A stretch of 64,000 nucleotides of DNA from contig CAVVVP010000010.1 of the NCBI GenBank assembly GCA_963751695.1, forward strand, positions 589,223 to 653,222, written 5' to 3'. This document shows positions 20,416 to 30,538 of the stretch, piece by piece. The position numbers and the translations under genes were made by a program. How positions within the stretch are numbered: the first letter of the stretch is position 1; every line of letters begins with the position of its first letter. Below the pieces are notes generated by a model that was given only the letters and a program-made list of their open reading frames with translations, did no database searches and was not told the DNA's origin. This stretch comes from SZUA-22 sp963751695 (GTDB lineage Bacteria; Bacteroidota; Ignavibacteria; Ignavibacteriales; Melioribacteraceae).

Positions 20416-23400
20416 TTATTTGATTAACGCAAATTTGTTAATGTAATCGCCAATATCTGGCGTTTCAACGTGGTAGATGTAAAGTCCGCTCGCAACATCC
20501 ATTCCATCTTCAGAGACCAAGTTCCACGTGAGTGACCCATCTGTTGGAGAATATTCTTTATACAGCGTTTTAACTAAGTCTCCAGCAACAGTATAAATCC
20601 TTATCGTACATTCAGCGGGTAGATTAATAAAACTTATCTTTCTTTCTCCACGACCTGTTTGATTTAAATTTCTTCTTTCCCATGAAGCTGCAGTGACATA
20701 TGGATTTGGAACAACTGAAATTTGATCGAGACCGTTTTCAGCCAATTGAGCATCTACAGAAGCCCCTTGTGTGCTAAATGAGAAATAATCTCCCTGATAA
20801 AACTGTTTAAATGTTTTTATTTGAAACACATCTCCGGGCACAGGTTCTTTAGGTTGTACATTTGGTGCACCTTCAAAATGGTAATCTATCCTCCAAGTTA
20901 ATTTGAATGCAGCTCCGACATATTCAATTATTACAATATCATCACCATACGAAAGATCGCCAGAGCCATCATTATCCCAAATTTCTGCATCGGAAGTATC
21001 TCCCGTAGTTGTATTGAATATTAAAAAATTTGCTGGGATACCAAAATTAGGAGTCGTATAAACATCCTCTTCATAAAATTCTATTTCATAATCCGCTGGC
21101 CATGGAGTACTAACTGCTGGTGAGGTTTCATCAGGATAGACAAACATAGTCAAGTTACTTTCACCGACTAACCAACCAGTTTCATTGTAATTAACCGAAA
21201 TTGTTGTGTCGTTTAAGACGCTGAACACTAAACCATCGAACGGTTGAGAAAAAGCACTGCTTCCGAAATCCGTCCCATTGGTTATTAAAGTATCTTCACT
21301 CCCATTCAATTTACGAATTAAGTTATATGAAGTAGTATTGTAATCGGGAAGATCACCTTCAGAATTAAACTCAATATTATAACTTGCTCCACTTAGAACT
21401 GCCTGTTCATTTAACACTACAACGTTCAGTCGACCTGTACCAATGCCTTCAGTTACTTCTGAGACATCACCATCAAATGAAGGAGGAAGATATCCTGCGG
21501 CAGGAGCATTAGGAGTTATTACAGCACAGTTAATATCAAGAAATTTAATATTTCCTGAAAAATCTTCCGTAATAATTTTTGTACACTCTGAAGGAACTAG
21601 TCCCTTGGTTCCAAAATCAGGATCACCCATATCATATGATACTAAAGCATAGTAATACTTAACTCCATTTTTAACTGTTGTATCAACATATGAGTGCTGA
21701 AGACCTGAATCTTTTCCTCGGTTAAAGCTCGCACCATTAATACCAACCGGATCAGGACCCATCAAACTATCAATCAAGTCAAACTGAGCTATTGGTTTCC
21801 AATATTTTGCGTTACCTCTAGAATCAGTAATTATTTTAATATCATTAAATTCAGGCTCTTGTACTTCTGTAAACAAGATAACCTTCAAAATCTTTTTTAT
21901 ACCCTTGGGTAGGATCATCATCCTCAAAACCTAAAAATGGATCTCGTGATTCCTCAGCAACATCATCCCAATATAAAAATACTTTCTTATCACCAGGAAC
22001 TGCAGTAAGAGTCGGTTTTAACGGTGGTTTAGAGAAATTATAATTTGCATTATAAATTTGCTGTACAGTTTCTTTATTAAAGATTAAATCTTCTAAATCT
22101 TCACCAAAAACAAGTGCCATTGAAAATCTTTCTCGAGAAGCTAATTTAAGTGGAAATGGACCAGAAGCAAAAACCATACTAATATTTGCATTTTGAAGGG
22201 CAGTATCAAAATTGGCTGCACTTCATTTTAAGCCACATTGACTTCATCATCCTTAGGCCATCCACCTCCTGTACCTCCATCACCAAATCGATAAATAGAT
22301 AGACTTGTTAATCCAATTTGATCAGATTCATCCTTGTCAGTTTTATCAAAATTCGGTTCTCCATCTGTTGGAATACCATCACCTTCCCCTTCATCTGGGC
22401 CAATATACTGAAGATCAAAAGGTCCAACTCCATCTTGACCAACATCGTTATTTAATGGTTCATTTTCTTCTGAATCCCATAGTCCATTACCATTTAGATC
22501 AAGAATATGCAACCCAATCTTCATCATTATCAAGTCCATCTTCTCTGCTTTCATCAACCATTCCATCATCATCATTATCAAAGTTATCAAAAGCATTTCC
22601 AGGACTCTCTAAATATGCATATCCCATAATATCCAGTTTTCCAACTACCCGGAGAGCCAAAACCATCATCATCAAATGCGTAAGCGATATCAAGCACAAT
22701 ATCAAAAGAAGCATTGTCATCAGCATTATCTCCAGATCCACCAACACCAGTATCGGTATAAAATCCAAAAGATGTTTTTTCATAATTGTAATCAGAAAGA
22801 TTTACAATGTCATAGTGCCAAAATATAATATCTTCAGCCAATACATGAGACCATTGAAAACCTCTGACTTCGACTCGTAATCCAAGCCCTTGTCTTTCGT
22901 AGTCATCTTCAATTGGATAATAATTATATGGAGGGCCAGCAAATTCACCATCTTTTGAGTCATCCATTACAAAGAATGTCTCTAAATCGGCATTGTTAAC
23001 TCCTCTTCCAAAATAACCATACCAGTATCCATTCCATGAATCATCTACATTTGGTAGAGCCTCAGGCCAATCTTCTGGCCAAGAATCTGGATTCGTGCTA
23101 ATTGATGGGTCCTCAGAAGAAGCATTTGCATAACCAGGAACTGGTTCCAAACCCCAAATCGTACCATTGATAGGATCTCTATCCATCCATTCTCTATATG
23201 AAGTTTCTAAAGGATGAACAATACCGCCATCTGTATTGATTTCTGAAGCGATCAATACGCATACACCATCAAGATAATTGTGTCCTGTACCTTTCAACCA
23301 TTCCCCTGAGGGTGAAAATGGCCATTGACCAACTTCACCATTATTATAGAAAAGAGTTCTCACAAGGTTTCCATCCATTGTTCCTTCTCTTCTAAATTGC

Positions 23401-23507
23401 TGATCACCGTAAGGATCATTTCTATATGCTTGTATATTTCCATTTACCTGTGCATATAGACCGGAAATAGAAAAAATAAACAACATAACGATTGTTTTAA
23501 ATAGCAT
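20416..23507 (-). pseudogene. ~1028-aa secreted protein, frame broken by five single-base insertions
   Basis: One long gene read in pieces. The N-part (signal MLFKTIVMLFIFSISGLYA) is at 22587-23507; the other parts fall in different frames down to the stop at 20416. Dropping one base at each of 22623-22625, 22501-22502, 22238-22239, about 22219-22224 and 21859-21860 gives a continuous frame of 3087 bases (1028 residues), e.g. GYYGYAYLESPG, DEDWVAYSDLNGNG and YLVYRSTEPEFND across the joins. The middle is Asp-rich with calcium-binding-like repeats (DNDDDG, DLNGNGLWD), then an Fn3-like part (KKVFLYWDD), and an end resembling a sorting tail (GMDVASGLYIYHVETPDIGDYINKFALIK region). It sits between the TonB receptor and the PorV-like gene and may take the place of SusD. 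Sequencing error or real decay cannot be told apart here. Confidence 0.8.
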
Positions 23508-23529
23508 CTTTACCTCTTATCAAACAGTT

Positions 23530-26181
23530 TTAGAATACAAGACTTAGCCCAAGTTTAATTTCTCTTGGTGAAGAGTACATTCCTGGATTATTAATAAATT
23601 GATCAATGGTATTTAATCCATTGATATCACCTGCGTATTTCACGTTTAGATCTGTAGTTGCGCGACCTGTAGTTGAGTAAACACCAACTTCATTTTGTAT
23701 ATCAAACAAATTGTAAACCAAAAGCCTAGCTCTCCAATTTATGCCAAAGAGACTAAAATACTTGTCAGCTTGTAAATCGAAATATAAGGTTGAAGGTTTT
23801 TGGCCACCATTTTCGAATCTTACTGAATTTGCAAGTTGTACATCTTCCGTAAATGGAGTACCAGAACCATAACTAAAAATCATTCCAACATTCCAATTTC
23901 CTGGTTCGCCTACATTAGCTGTTAAGTTTAAAGTGTGTCTTTGATCCCAATCGAGTGGAACAACCGTTTTCTCTGGTTCAACATTTCCTTTAGTATCGTT
24001 GAAAACTGACATGGGATCAGAGGAATTGCCTTCTGCTATCTGTAATGTGTAGTCCACCCTTACACTAAACATATTTACAAATCTTTTATCAAGACTTATT
24101 ATTACTCCAGTTACATTAGCATAGTCCTTATTAGTGAAGCGGGCATACTTAAATCCTTCGTAAGTATTTATTATTTCTGTACCTAAAAGATTTCTAATAT
24201 CACTATAGAAAACTGATAGATCCAGAGCAACATTTGGAAATACCACTTGCTGAAGTCCCAATTCGTATTTAATTGTTTTTTGAGCTTCTAAATCTGGATT
24301 ACCAACAACCGAGTTTAAATCTGATTGATCAATTATATATTCAGTATTTTGATATAAATAATTCATTGTTGGCATTTGGAAAAAATGGCCATATGAGAAA
24401 TGAATTGCACCTTGATCAGAAATTGGGAAAGAAAGCCCTAATCTTGGGCTAATTTGATTTTTCGGATCAACTTTTACTGTCTCCCCAGCACCAGGGAAAG
24501 AGTAATTAGGATTTTGCTGATAAGGATTACGCAAATCAACCGGCATTGTACTATTTGCGTCAAAGTAATCGAACCTTACACCAAGATTTATTATCATAAT
24601 ATCATACTCCATTTTGTCCTGGAGATATGCAGATAGGACTTTTGGTTCTGCTTGATATGATTGATTTCCAGGTGTACCTGGGTTTCTGTAACCTAAAGTA
24701 AAAATTTCATTACCGTTGTCATCTAATTCCCCCTCTGTGAGATTAACTATGTTTTTTCCATGATCATAAATGTCATAAATAGTCCCTTCAACACCCAATT
24801 TAAGTTTATGTTCTTTTGATACTTGTGATTCAAATGTCAATTGTCCAACTGTAGAATATGTGTGTCTCTCGTATCGATTTGTTTGTTGTCCCCCTTGCCT
24901 AAAAGTATATCCCGAGTTCGGTAAGCCTTGTTTTGGGTCTAGATATCTTGCATCAAACTCATCTTCATACAAATACCCTTCTAAATCACTTCTGTTGTTT
25001 GCAAATCTTAGTGAGAAAAATGAACTTTGACTAGGTATAAATGATAGTTGTGCAGAATTGAACAGATTAGTTCGATAATGGTTCATCAAACCATCGGGAG
25101 TCCATGAAAAAGAATGGTCATAATAATTATTAAAATTATCCTCATATATGGTATTCCAGCTTGCTTTCCAGCTCTGTCCTTGGTATATCAATTTACCATT
25201 TGCTGATTTTCTTTCAGATTTACTCATAGGAATGTAAGTAGAATCACCTGTTGGTTGGTAAGGATCTGAATCAGTCATATTGTATACTCGTCTTCCATAA
25301 TACAATCCATCACCCTGGGAATATCTACCACTTACAAAGAATCCTAAATTTTGAATAAGTTTTGTTGGGCCACCAAGTGAGAACTGAGCATCTGCTGATG
25401 TTCCAGAATCCCAATTATCCAGATTTTGGTAAATCTCATTATTTGTTGAAAAGAATTTCCCGACTAAAACTTGTGCACTCCCTTCGTACTTTTGCCCTGC
25501 ATCTTTTGTAACAATATTTACAATACCTGACATAGCATTACCATATTCAGCATTGAATGTTCCACTTATTACTTCGAGTTCTCTAACGGAATTATTCTCA
25601 GGCGCAATGGTAACTCCACCATCATAAGCATCATTTACTGATATCCCATCAACTAGATAAGCAACTTCACCCATACGTCCACCTCTGAAGTGACCATCAA
25701 CCACACCAGCTTGTATATTAACAACCTGAAAAAGATTTTCAACAGGCATCATTTGGATATCCTCAGATGTTACTGTGGCTGAACTAGAGGTCAAATCTTT
25801 TGTAATTAGAGGTTTTGTGGCCATTACAACCACTTCCTCGTTCAGTGTGATAGATTCACTAGTAAGTTGGACATCAATTTTTGTTGTCTTATCAACATTC
25901 ACAATAACATCTGTTACAGTAACAGCGTTATGTCCCATGAAGGATACCTTCATAACATATCTACCTGGTGGAACATTGATTATATAGTAGTACCCATCAA
26001 TATCTGCTGCTGCACCAAGATAAGTACCTTCAACAAGAATATTTGCACCAATCAATGGCTCGCCGGTACTTTGATCAGTGATGTAGCCTGATATTTTGCC
26101 TGTCTCTCCCGCAAATAATGTGATTGCAGAAAATATAAGAAACAAACAAAGCTTTACAATTGTCTTTAGAGAAGATTTCAA
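23530..26181 (-). CDS. TonB-dependent receptor with carboxypeptidase-like N-domain
   Basis: An 883-residue outer-membrane importer: signal peptide (1-24), carboxypeptidase-regulatory-like domain (about 28-110; GKISGYITDQSTGEPLIGAN), plug (about 125-235; LVDGISVNDAYDGG) and 22-strand barrel to the C-terminal LGLSLVF. It would import glucan oligosaccharides using TonB energy. It resembles SusC-style receptors, but no SusD gene follows. The start is TTG: an in-frame TAG lies six codons upstream and no ATG intervenes. It is preceded by a strong hairpin (26222-26254) separating it from the 824-residue surface protein, and it is 22 bp upstream of the broken ~1028-aa gene. Confidence 0.93.
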   Translation of the reverse strand: MKSSLKTIVKLCLFLIFSAITLFAGETGKISGYITDQSTGEPLIGANILVEGTYLGAAADIDGYYYIINVPPGRYVMKVSFMGHNAVTVTDVIVNVDKTTKIDVQLTSESITLNEEVVVMATKPLITKDLTSSSATVTSEDIQMMPVENLFQVVNIQAGVVDGHFRGGRMGEVAYLVDGISVNDAYDGGVTIAPENNSVRELEVISGTFNAEYGNAMSGIVNIVTKDAGQKYEGSAQVLVGKFFSTNNEIYQNLDNWDSGTSADAQFSLGGPTKLIQNLGFFVSGRYSQGDGLYYGRRVYNMTDSDPYQPTGDSTYIPMSKSERKSANGKLIYQGQSWKASWNTIYEDNFNNYYDHSFSWTPDGLMNHYRTNLFNSAQLSFIPSQSSFFSLRFANNRSDLEGYLYEDEFDARYLDPKQGLPNSGYTFRQGGQQTNRYERHTYSTVGQLTFESQVSKEHKLKLGVEGTIYDIYDHGKNIVNLTEGELDDNGNEIFTLGYRNPGTPGNQSYQAEPKVLSAYLQDKMEYDIMIINLGVRFDYFDANSTMPVDLRNPYQQNPNYSFPGAGETVKVDPKNQISPRLGLSFPISDQGAIHFSYGHFFQMPTMNYLYQNTEYIIDQSDLNSVVGNPDLEAQKTIKYELGLQQVVFPNVALDLSVFYSDIRNLLGTEIINTYEGFKYARFTNKDYANVTGVIISLDKRFVNMFSVRVDYTLQIAEGNSSDPMSVFNDTKGNVEPEKTVVPLDWDQRHTLNLTANVGEPGNWNVGMIFSYGSGTPFTEDVQLANSVRFENGGQKPSTLYFDLQADKYFSLFGINWRARLLVYNLFDIQNEVGVYSTTGRATTDLNVKYAGDINGLNTIDQFINNPGMYSSPREIKLGLSLVF

Positions 26182-26221
26182 TTTATCATTCCCGATCTAA
26201 TTATATAAAAGTAAATTATTA

Positions 26222-26254
26222 AGAGCGGCTATCGGAGGTAAAAATAGCCGCTCT
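26222..26254. repeat. intergenic hairpin, 11-bp perfect stem
   Basis: AGAGCGGCTAT pairs with ATAGCCGCTCT around an 11-base loop, between the 824-residue protein gene and the TonB receptor gene. On the transcribed minus strand no long U-run follows, so a full terminator is unlikely. It may set relative expression by partial termination or mRNA stability. Confidence 0.6.
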
Positions 26255-26267
26255 ATTAAAGCAGTTT

Positions 26268-28742
26268 CTATTTAAGTAGCATCATTTTTCTAGAACTGAC
26301 GAAACTACCTGATTGTATTCTGTAAATATATACACCAGAGCTTAGTTGGCTAGCATCAAATTTAATTTGGTACTGTCCAGCATTTTGATTTTGATCAACT
26401 AGTGTAAGTACTTCTTGTCCAAGAACGTTGAATACTTTTAATGAAACCATACCACTGTTCGCAAGAGAATAGTTTATAACGGTCGATGGATTAAACGGAT
26501 TTGGATAATTTTGACCTAATTCATAAGTATTAATCGTCATTGAATTCTCCTCTACACCTACCATTTGGTCACCAATCCATGTGTAAGTCCAACGTGACAC
26601 ATCTCCATAAGATAAACCATCATTGTTTTTTGAGTAGGTAAGCTGACCTTGCCTATCTGGATTAGATGGCTCGTCATTGTCATTGACTTCTATATCAAAT
26701 GGAATTCTCATACCAACAACAGGTTGGAATCTAACTTCAACACCATCTTCTGCTGCTAAAGAGTCAAAGGATATTCTTCCCTCAACTACATATCCAGTTG
26801 GGAATTTTGGTTCCCAATAATAATCATCACTTGTTGGACGAGAAAGAATTTTCCCTCCCCAGTTATCCACAATTATCTGGTTTGAATTGAATCTAAAATG
26901 AAGATCTGGTTCAGTACCTTTTTCTAATGATGTGTGAGAATCACCATGCCAGTCATATAATCCAAGATAAAGCTCTGGACAATCTCGCATCCAGGAATTT
27001 TTCGTTGTATCAACATCTACAACATCATCTTCAACATCATAAGCAAAGTATATATAATCATTATCCATTGCTACATAGGCATTTAAAGATAAATCAGCAT
27101 CACCATCAATTACAGTATTATTAACTACTGTTCCACTACCATCTGATGGAAACATTCTGAATTTCGGGAGTTCACTCCATTCACTAAGATCACCGTCTGC
27201 AGTAAATCCAGCAAAATTTGGCGTGATAGTAGCAACACCTTGTGCAGTATTATTAACAGCATCTGTTTTTGCCAATTCGCCTTCATTACCTGCTGCATCA
27301 GTAGCATATACAGCATAGTAGTAAGTTAATTCCATATCATCTAAAGGTGCTTTTAACACATGTGTGGCTAACTGAGTTCCTGGAGCAATATTTCTTGCAA
27401 CTGTTTCCAGTCCTTCATCATCTAATGAAGTTATTGGGTTGGTACTAGCCAATACACTATATGTTGAGTTGTCTTCATTTGGTACGTCAATCCAAGTAAC
27501 TAAGTTCTGATATGTTCCCTGAACAGCTGCCACACCAGTTGGTGCAACTGGTGGGACAACATCAATAGCAGGATTACCTGTCCACATGAAATCAATCCAC
27601 AATTTCTTTCCTGCTGTTGCATTACCTTCACCCATCATTTGAACAACACTGATATCGGTAGAATCCCATTCTGGTTTTGCGCCGTCTGTATTATAGAAAT
27701 CTCTTAGTGGGATTGCGTATTCATGCCATTGATCATCTGCAGTAATCTCCACTGGATATCCCCAAGCACCATTAGGTGATTCAAATTGAACTCGGATCGG
27801 AGAATTTGTACCAGTTTCAGCTTTCAACGCGAACTTCAATGAATCTACTGGCCATCTATAACCAAGATCTTGATGCGGATCAACATTCCAGCCAGCACCG
27901 CTCCAACCGTTTGCCCATTCATCACCTTGAGTCCAAAGTAATGCGTTAGTTGCCGGATCAATGCCTGCACCTTCAACAACTTCCAATGTTGATTGTCCCC
28001 AAGTAAATGTGGTAAAATCTGGGTTGACTGTTTTTCCATTAAAAATTAACCAAGGTCTTTCAGCAAGACCAGATAATTCTAGCTGATCAAATAGTACAAT
28101 TCCTTCAGAAGTACTAAAATCTCCACCACCGCCGATTGAGAATTCAAACGTATACCCTTTAATTTTGTCGGCATCTAATTTGTCGTTTCCAACAACTCCT
28201 GCCCATCCAGTTCTGTTAAAACCTTCACCATTCCAGTAATCACCATCTATTAACGGAATTGAAATTTTGTGCCATGCTGAAGTTGAATCATCAAGAATTC
28301 CATAATGGAAAGAATAATAAAATTCCATGTCATTACTGCTTGAAGTTGTATCTGGAACATCTGATACTTCATAAAGATTGAAACGAACATGGACGTCTCC
28401 CACAGCAGATTGGGGAACTTCATTATAGTACCAGAAAGAAACGGTATCGTATGCACTCCAATCGTATACCATTGAGTCTGGAGCATAATGCTCAAATTTC
28501 ACAAATCCACCATAACTTTCTGAGTCTTCAGCCCGCCAATCTGCAGAAACAGCGGCACCTTCCACAGCATTATCTGTTTGAAAAGTCAGCTCCATCTTTG
28601 TTGTATCAGTAGCATTATCACCACTGGCAATACCCCAAAAAGTTGAATCTTGTGGATCTTCAAAATCGTTAATAACTTGTGTTTGAGCAAACACAGAGCC
28701 ACTTAACGCGCAAAATAAAAAAAGAGAAATTAGTTTTCTCAT
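26268..28742 (-). CDS. T9SS-exported multi-domain glycan-binding protein
   Basis: An 824-residue secreted protein with no catalytic domain that I recognise. Signal peptide (1-19); CBM11-like jelly roll (about 20-235; VINDFEDPQDSTFWG...); a second related beta-sandwich (about 238-395); Fn3-like domain (about 397-495); CBM9/DOMON-like module (about 505-735, starting GFTADGDLSEWSELP); T9SS type A tail (about 745-824). This fits a surface glycan-binding protein. The gene has a good ribosome site (AGGAGA, 6 bases before ATG) and follows the symporter by 61 bp, ahead of the TonB receptor. It is a candidate for the binding role that SusD/SGBP proteins fill elsewhere. Ligand unknown. Confidence 0.75.
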   Translation of the reverse strand: MRKLISLFLFCALSGSVFAQTQVINDFEDPQDSTFWGIASGDNATDTTKMELTFQTDNAVEGAAVSADWRAEDSESYGGFVKFEHYAPDSMVYDWSAYDTVSFWYYNEVPQSAVGDVHVRFNLYEVSDVPDTTSSSNDMEFYYSFHYGILDDSTSAWHKISIPLIDGDYWNGEGFNRTGWAGVVGNDKLDADKIKGYTFEFSIGGGGDFSTSEGIVLFDQLELSGLAERPWLIFNGKTVNPDFTTFTWGQSTLEVVEGAGIDPATNALLWTQGDEWANGWSGAGWNVDPHQDLGYRWPVDSLKFALKAETGTNSPIRVQFESPNGAWGYPVEITADDQWHEYAIPLRDFYNTDGAKPEWDSTDISVVQMMGEGNATAGKKLWIDFMWTGNPAIDVVPPVAPTGVAAVQGTYQNLVTWIDVPNEDNSTYSVLASTNPITSLDDEGLETVARNIAPGTQLATHVLKAPLDDMELTYYYAVYATDAAGNEGELAKTDAVNNTAQGVATITPNFAGFTADGDLSEWSELPKFRMFPSDGSGTVVNNTVIDGDADLSLNAYVAMDNDYIYFAYDVEDDVVDVDTTKNSWMRDCPELYLGLYDWHGDSHTSLEKGTEPDLHFRFNSNQIIVDNWGGKILSRPTSDDYYWEPKFPTGYVVEGRISFDSLAAEDGVEVRFQPVVGMRIPFDIEVNDNDEPSNPDRQGQLTYSKNNDGLSYGDVSRWTYTWIGDQMVGVEENSMTINTYELGQNYPNPFNPSTVINYSLANSGMVSLKVFNVLGQEVLTLVDQNQNAGQYQIKFDASQLSSGVYIYRIQSGSFVSSRKMMLLK

Positions 28743-28803
28743 GGTGTATCTCCTATTTGTTAGTGAATTAATTTGATTAAATGAATAATCATATATTTTA
28801 AAA

Positions 28804-30318
28804 CTAATTTTTTATTTTATGCATATTCAATGCAATTTCTTGTCCCCCTTCAAGAACTTTGCTCTTTTCGTCTGATAGCAATGATATTAAAAGAAATACT
28901 ATGCATGAGAGAGCGAATAATATTCCTGAGAAATAGAGATAATTGATTGAAAGAAAATCGTTAATAATGCTAATATTGAACAAACTTTTAGTAAAAAATA
29001 TTTCTTTAATTATTCTTACAAACCCGACACTCTCACCTATCAATAATGTCCAAATAATTGCAGATGAAGTGGCACGTTTCCAAAATATTGCTAGCAGAAA
29101 AACTGCCACAATTGGAGGGCTGATGTAAGCATGAATATTTAAGATGTTTATGGATACTCCATCACTTAAATACTTTACTAAGGCAATAAATATTATTGAA
29201 CTAAATACCAAGACAATAGTAGTTAACCTTCCGACAAATATTAGTTGATCATCATTAGGTTCTGATTTATTTGGTTTAACAAAATCATATGCAACTAGCG
29301 TGGCTGTAGAATTAAATGCACTTGCAAGAGTAGACATAAACAAGGCAAATAGGCCACTTAGTAGCAATCCACTGATCCCAGATGGTATAATGCTTGATGT
29401 CAGAAATGCTGCACTTGAAACATTTGAATCAATTGTTTGACTATCATTTAATCCAACGAAACCAGAAAGCACCAATGGAACAACTATGAGTCCGGCACTA
29501 AGCAAACTACCTTTTTTTGCTTCGGATATATCTTTAGAACTAAACACACGCTGAACAACATATTGATTAGCGAGCCAATACCATGCAGCCAAAATTGGGC
29601 CTCCAATTAATACGGCAAGCCAAGGGAAAGTTGGATCTAATAGAGGTTGAAATATATTTAGGGATTCGCTTTGAATAGTATTTCTAATGCTACCCAATTC
29701 TGTTGCTGAATTTAATCCAAATATTGCTAGGAAAGAGAGAGCAAAAATAATGACAACAGCTTGAAATAATTGTGTATACATTACAGATCGAAGACCTCCA
29801 ATTACGGTATATATTCCTGTAACAAGAAGCATTATCACGGCAAGTGTAAGAAAATCAAATCCGAAAAATTTATTGAATATAAATCCGCTAATCATTAGCG
29901 TAATACCAATTTTAATAAAAATGTATGAAAATATTGAAAGACCAGAGAATAACTTCTGTGCTTTCAGGCCGAATTTATTACCAATAATCTGCGGTACTGT
30001 TGAAAATTTATTATTGAGAAAAAGTGGTGCGAAAATCCAACCTAAAAGAATTATAAAAATGATTGCTATCCACTCAGAACTTACTAATTCAAAATTTTGT
30101 CCAACACTACTGCTAACTAATCCAACGATCTGTTCATTTGTGATACAAGTAGCAAACAGAGAAAAACCCACAAGTATCCAACTCATGCTTCTATTTGCTA
30201 AGAAATAATCCTCCGCACTTGATTTATCACTTTTGGAATAAAAAATCCCAATTGAAAGAGCGATTAGAAAATAGAGTATAACTACAATATGGTCGTATAT
30301 ATTAAATGCTTCTATCAA
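28804..30318 (-). CDS. sodium:solute symporter (SSS family)
   Basis: A 504-residue inner-membrane protein with about 13-14 hydrophobic segments, of the Na+/solute symporter family that includes SGLT-type sugar carriers (DYFLANRSMSWILVG; NEQIVG; LANQYVVQRVFSSKD). It would bring glucose or another small breakdown product in with Na+. The start is TTG: an in-frame TAA is four codons upstream and no ATG is near. It is the first gene of the run, only about 18-20 bases downstream of the expected start of the sigma-54 promoter at 30348-30363. Substrate inferred from context. Confidence 0.88.
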   Translation of the reverse strand: MIEAFNIYDHIVVILYFLIALSIGIFYSKSDKSSAEDYFLANRSMSWILVGFSLFATCITNEQIVGLVSSSVGQNFELVSSEWIAIIFIILLGWIFAPLFLNNKFSTVPQIIGNKFGLKAQKLFSGLSIFSYIFIKIGITLMISGFIFNKFFGFDFLTLAVIMLLVTGIYTVIGGLRSVMYTQLFQAVVIIFALSFLAIFGLNSATELGSIRNTIQSESLNIFQPLLDPTFPWLAVLIGGPILAAWYWLANQYVVQRVFSSKDISEAKKGSLLSAGLIVVPLVLSGFVGLNDSQTIDSNVSSAAFLTSSIIPSGISGLLLSGLFALFMSTLASAFNSTATLVAYDFVKPNKSEPNDDQLIFVGRLTTIVLVFSSIIFIALVKYLSDGVSINILNIHAYISPPIVAVFLLAIFWKRATSSAIIWTLLIGESVGFVRIIKEIFFTKSLFNISIINDFLSINYLYFSGILFALSCIVFLLISLLSDEKSKVLEGGQEIALNMHKIKN

Positions 30319-30347
30319 TTCAGAATCTTATTATTCTTGAGAGTATT

Positions 30348-30363
30348 TGCAGATTCTATGCCA
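30348..30363 (-). promoter_or_regulatory. sigma-54 (-24/-12) promoter
   Basis: On the minus strand the sequence TGGCATAGAATCTGCA fits TGGCAC-N5-TTGCA, with the essential GG and GC pairs exactly 10 bases apart. It is positioned to start transcription near 30336, just before the symporter TTG at 30318. An NtrC-family activator is encoded 4.7 kb away (35059-36504). Confidence 0.72.
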
Positions 30364-30492
30364 TTGAAAATTTGCACATTTTAGGAGTTTTTGTCCATTT
30401 TAGATTCTTTTATAGGAGTTTAAAAACCAATTTATTTTGATTTTTTATTTTTTATTTGAATTTGATAAAAAACAATTTGAAGTATTAAATAA

Positions 30493-30517
30493 ATAACAAT
30501 AGTTATCAATTTAATAA
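30493..30517. promoter_or_regulatory. candidate enhancer site for the NtrC-family regulator
   Basis: Contains the dyad ATAAC-AATA-GTTAT (30493-30506) and the stretch GTTATCAATTTAATAA (30502-30517), which recurs with one difference at 36521-36536 in front of the divergent GH5 gene. It lies about 140-160 bp upstream of the sigma-54 promoter, the usual distance for an enhancer. The assignment is inference. Confidence 0.45.
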
Positions 30518-30538
30518 GGTAAGGTCAGATAATGTGTT

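Noticed and set aside
21859..22625. Programmed frameshifting as a coding strategy
   Set aside because: Five shifts, none at a known slippery heptamer, and the same kind of defect in two unrelated genes make a shared technical or mutational cause more likely.
22305..22880. 191-residue plus-strand open frame
   Set aside because: It is antisense to the Asp-rich coding region of the broken ~1028-aa gene; GAT-rich codons leave the other strand open. Low-complexity Ser/His/Leu/Ile content, no ribosome site.
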